From NCBI GenBank assembly GCA_902362595.1, contig CABIXF010000047.1, positions 1 through 32,046 of the forward strand: DNA of 32,046 bases, given 5' to 3'. How positions within the stretch are numbered: the first letter of the stretch is position 1; every line of letters begins with the position of its first letter. Under the pieces are notes generated by a model, which did not search any database, had not been told where the DNA came from, and saw only the letters and a list, made by a program, of their open reading frames with translations. A program made the translations under genes and the position numbers. Shown piece after piece: positions 27,116 through 32,046 of the stretch. Origin of the DNA: Bacteroidaceae bacterium. GTDB taxonomy: Bacteria > Bacteroidota > Bacteroidia > Bacteroidales > Bacteroidaceae.

Positions 27116-28567
27116 ATGAAAACGAAAATAACATACCTTTTTCTGCTCCTTATGACAATGGTTCTTGGACTGCAGTCCTGTAAGGCCGACAAAGTGGACG
27201 GAGCGGTTTTCTCACTCAGCATTGACGGACAAGAATCGACAAGTATTACGTTCGGCTACGGACAGACTTTCGTCATGGCGAAGCTTTCCTCCAATGCGGG
27301 ATGGAGCCTGTCAAGCGACCAATCCTGGTGTACCTTATCAAATGTATCAGGCAACCCGACTGACGAACAATACATTAAAATCGCGGTAGAAAGAAATACA
27401 ACTGATGCGGAACGTACAGCAACCATAACCATGAACGCAGGTGGAAATATCCGCCAGTACACAGTCACTCAGACCTCAAAGAATGCGGAGACTTACCCTG
27501 TGGGAATGGAAAAGGATGCCATCGAAACCATCAAGTCCATACAGATGGGGATCAATCTGGGGAACACACTGGAAGCTCCAGGTGGAGAGGAAGCCTGGGG
27601 AGCCCCTCATACGACTCAAGCTATAATTGACCAAATGAAAGCATGGGGCTTCAATGCCATCCGTGTCCCCTGCTCATGGGACCAGTATTTGGAAGCTGAC
27701 GGCATAACCATTAATCCAGATTGGATGAACAGAGTCAAAGAGGTGATAGACTACTGCATGAATGCAGATTTATATACAATATTAAATATCCATTGGGATC
27801 AAGGATGGATGGAAAATCATTGTGATGCATCCATGGAAACTCCTGAATCTATAGCCCAAATTGAATCAAAGGTCTATAATCTATGGACGCAGATAGCGAC
27901 TACATTCAAAGACTATGACGGACGGTTGCTTTTTGCTGGAGCAAACGAGCCTGTAGTAGAAAGTCGTGAAGACATGGCAGTCCTCAACAGATACGAACAG
28001 GCGTTTGTGCATGCCGTCAGAAGAACCGGGGGAAACAACCTTTACCGCAATCTTGTCATCCAAGGACCGCGGACCGACATCAACAGAACAGACATGTGGA
28101 TGGAACTGCCGGAAGATACGGTTTCTGCACGAATGATTATAGAAGTACATTTTTATGACCCGTTCCAATTCTGTCTGGATGACAATCCGAATAGCTGTAC
28201 CTACTTTTGGGGAGAACCTTATGCTAAATACGGTCCTATCAATGAAGGTTCACAGGAGATGCATGTATGTGAACAATTCGAAAAAATGAAAAAGAAATTT
28301 GTGGACAAGGGAATACCTCTCGTATTGGGGGAATATAGTGCCATGTACCGTACGCACCCTGTTGATTCTCTCCAAGAGGTCTGCCATGAATCGGAAGGTT
28401 ACTTCACAGGCTATGTTACGGAACAAGCCAAGAACAACGGACTGGCTCCTTTCTTATGGGATATACAAAATGGAGGACTATTTGACCGCAATAAGGGAAA
28501 AATACTGCTGCCGACTGTGTACAACCAGCTGAAAGAAGGAGCGGAAAGAGGACAATATCCATTCTAA
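27116..28567 (+). CDS. BACON-GH5 endo-xyloglucanase lipoprotein
   Basis: A protein of 483 residues with a lipobox (LQSC, C22) followed by KADK. A BACON domain (about 32-121, WSLSSDQSWCTLS, ending YTVTQTS) acts as a spacer from the membrane. The GH5 TIM barrel (about 130-480) has the subfamily-4-like start MGINLGNTLEAPGGEEAWG, acid/base E278 in AGANEP and nucleophile E406 in VLGEYS. The same BACON-GH5 arrangement is the vanguard endo-xyloglucanase of the B. ovatus xyloglucan locus, which cuts the polymer on the cell surface at unsubstituted glucose. Endo-glucanase or mixed-linkage glucanase activity is the alternative for this subfamily. It lies 18 bases after the SGBP-B gene and is probably in the same operon. 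Confidence 0.94.
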   Translation: MKTKITYLFLLLMTMVLGLQSCKADKVDGAVFSLSIDGQESTSITFGYGQTFVMAKLSSNAGWSLSSDQSWCTLSNVSGNPTDEQYIKIAVERNTTDAERTATITMNAGGNIRQYTVTQTSKNAETYPVGMEKDAIETIKSIQMGINLGNTLEAPGGEEAWGAPHTTQAIIDQMKAWGFNAIRVPCSWDQYLEADGITINPDWMNRVKEVIDYCMNADLYTILNIHWDQGWMENHCDASMETPESIAQIESKVYNLWTQIATTFKDYDGRLLFAGANEPVVESREDMAVLNRYEQAFVHAVRRTGGNNLYRNLVIQGPRTDINRTDMWMELPEDTVSARMIIEVHFYDPFQFCLDDNPNSCTYFWGEPYAKYGPINEGSQEMHVCEQFEKMKKKFVDKGIPLVLGEYSAMYRTHPVDSLQEVCHESEGYFTGYVTEQAKNNGLAPFLWDIQNGGLFDRNKGKILLPTVYNQLKEGAERGQYPF

Positions 28568-28582
28568 GATAAATCTTAAACT

Positions 28583-31578
<2,996 letters not shown>

Positions 31579-31659
31579 TGCTTCCCAAAAGAAATAAGGT
31601 TGTCTTCAAAGTTTTATAAAAAGCTGAGATTGATTTATTATAATCTATAAGTTTAACAT

Positions 31660-31725
31660 AAAAATCTTCTGCTTGTAGTTCTATAAGTGATGTAAACAAA
31701 GGCTAAAGCAGGAGATTTTTTATTT
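31660..31725 (+). terminator. Terminator of the plus-arm operon
   Basis: AAAAATCTTCTGCTT (31660-31674) pairs with AAGCAGGAGATTTTT (31706-31720) with a single G-T pair. A further T-rich run follows (TTATTTTT). It lies 82 bases after the stop of the double-GH43 gene, so it is the natural end of the susC-to-GH43 transcript. Confidence 0.75.
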
Positions 31726-31880
31726 TTAGGTTTCAATCTTATTTTTGAAATTTAATTTTGAATCTCATTCCTCTTTCCTTTCTCTTGAATCTGAATTTTT
31801 CTGCCATATTTTAGAGACGCTTAAATTTGGCTTAGACTTTTTAGCCGCTTTGCTTTCCTTAGATTTTCATGTTCTGCGTT

Positions 31881-31937
31881 AAAAAGCCTTCCTTTTCGGC
31901 CCAGGATGAGCGGGAAGAAACAAAAAGGAAGGTCTTT
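31881..31937. terminator. Second hairpin, possible bidirectional terminator
   Basis: AAAAAGCCTTCCTTTT (31881-31896) pairs with AAAAAGGAAGGTCTTT (31922-31937) with one or two mismatches. Both strands have T-rich edges. It could end transcription of a gene beyond the window on the minus strand, or back up the terminator at 31660-31725. Confidence 0.5.
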
Positions 31938-32046
31938 CATTCTAAGTTAACGTGAGTTCGAAATAGTAATAAATATATTTCAGTGATAATTAGAAACATA
32001 GCGATAAAAGTATTAAATTTATAGTGCTGAATTATAAGATTTAAAC

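Larger units (their letters stand above)
31579..32046. other. Non-coding end of window
   Basis: No credible gene was found in these 468 bases, which are AT-rich. Two hairpins, listed separately, mark the end of the locus. The run after 31940 shows nothing recognisable. Confidence 0.6.

Overview
The window looks like a chromosomal segment of a gut Bacteroidales species (Bacteroides or a close relative). The signs are a SusC/SusD pair, a hybrid two-component regulator (HTCS), lipoproteins with acidic residues just after the lipid-anchored Cys, and a Bacteroides-type promoter (TTTG, 19 bases, TAnnTTTG) in front of a tRNA-Phe gene. No species is named because no rRNA or core phylogenetic marker is present.

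Layout. Positions 1-310 hold tRNA-Phe on the minus strand with its promoter and terminator. Positions 370-1468 hold a decayed IS4-family insertion sequence whose inverted repeats and 9-bp target duplication are still readable. From 1794 to the end of the last gene at 31578 the window is one polysaccharide utilization locus in two divergent arms. The minus arm, in transcription order, is a fimbrillin-like multidomain lipoprotein (15187-13178), the HTCS sensor/regulator, a GH31 enzyme with a PA14 insert, a GH2 enzyme, and a Sde182/DUF1593 nucleoside-hydrolase-like protein. The plus arm is a GH3 lipoprotein, a GH43 with a C-terminal trefoil-like module, SusC, SusD, a surface glycan-binding protein of the xyloglucan SGBP-B type, a BACON-GH5 lipoprotein, and a protein with two GH43 domains. 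Strong hairpins subdivide the plus arm.

Working model. The gene set matches the known xyloglucan utilization loci (XyGULs) of gut Bacteroides. The surface GH5 endo-xyloglucanase would cut the backbone. SGBP-B, the SusD protein and possibly the fimbrillin-like lipoprotein would hold polymer and oligosaccharides, and SusC would import them. Periplasmic GH43 (arabinofuranosyl), GH2 (galactosyl), GH31 (xylosyl) and GH3 (glucosyl) enzymes would then strip side chains and backbone. No GH95 or GH29 fucosidase and no GH9 enzyme is present, while three GH43 catalytic domains are, so arabinosylated, non-fucosylated xyloglucan is the favoured substrate by inference.

The least explained parts are the fimbrillin-like lipoprotein, whose C-terminal half is visibly AT-richer than its N-terminal half; the Sde182-like protein at the end of the minus arm; the trefoil-like tail on the first GH43; and the double-GH43 protein.
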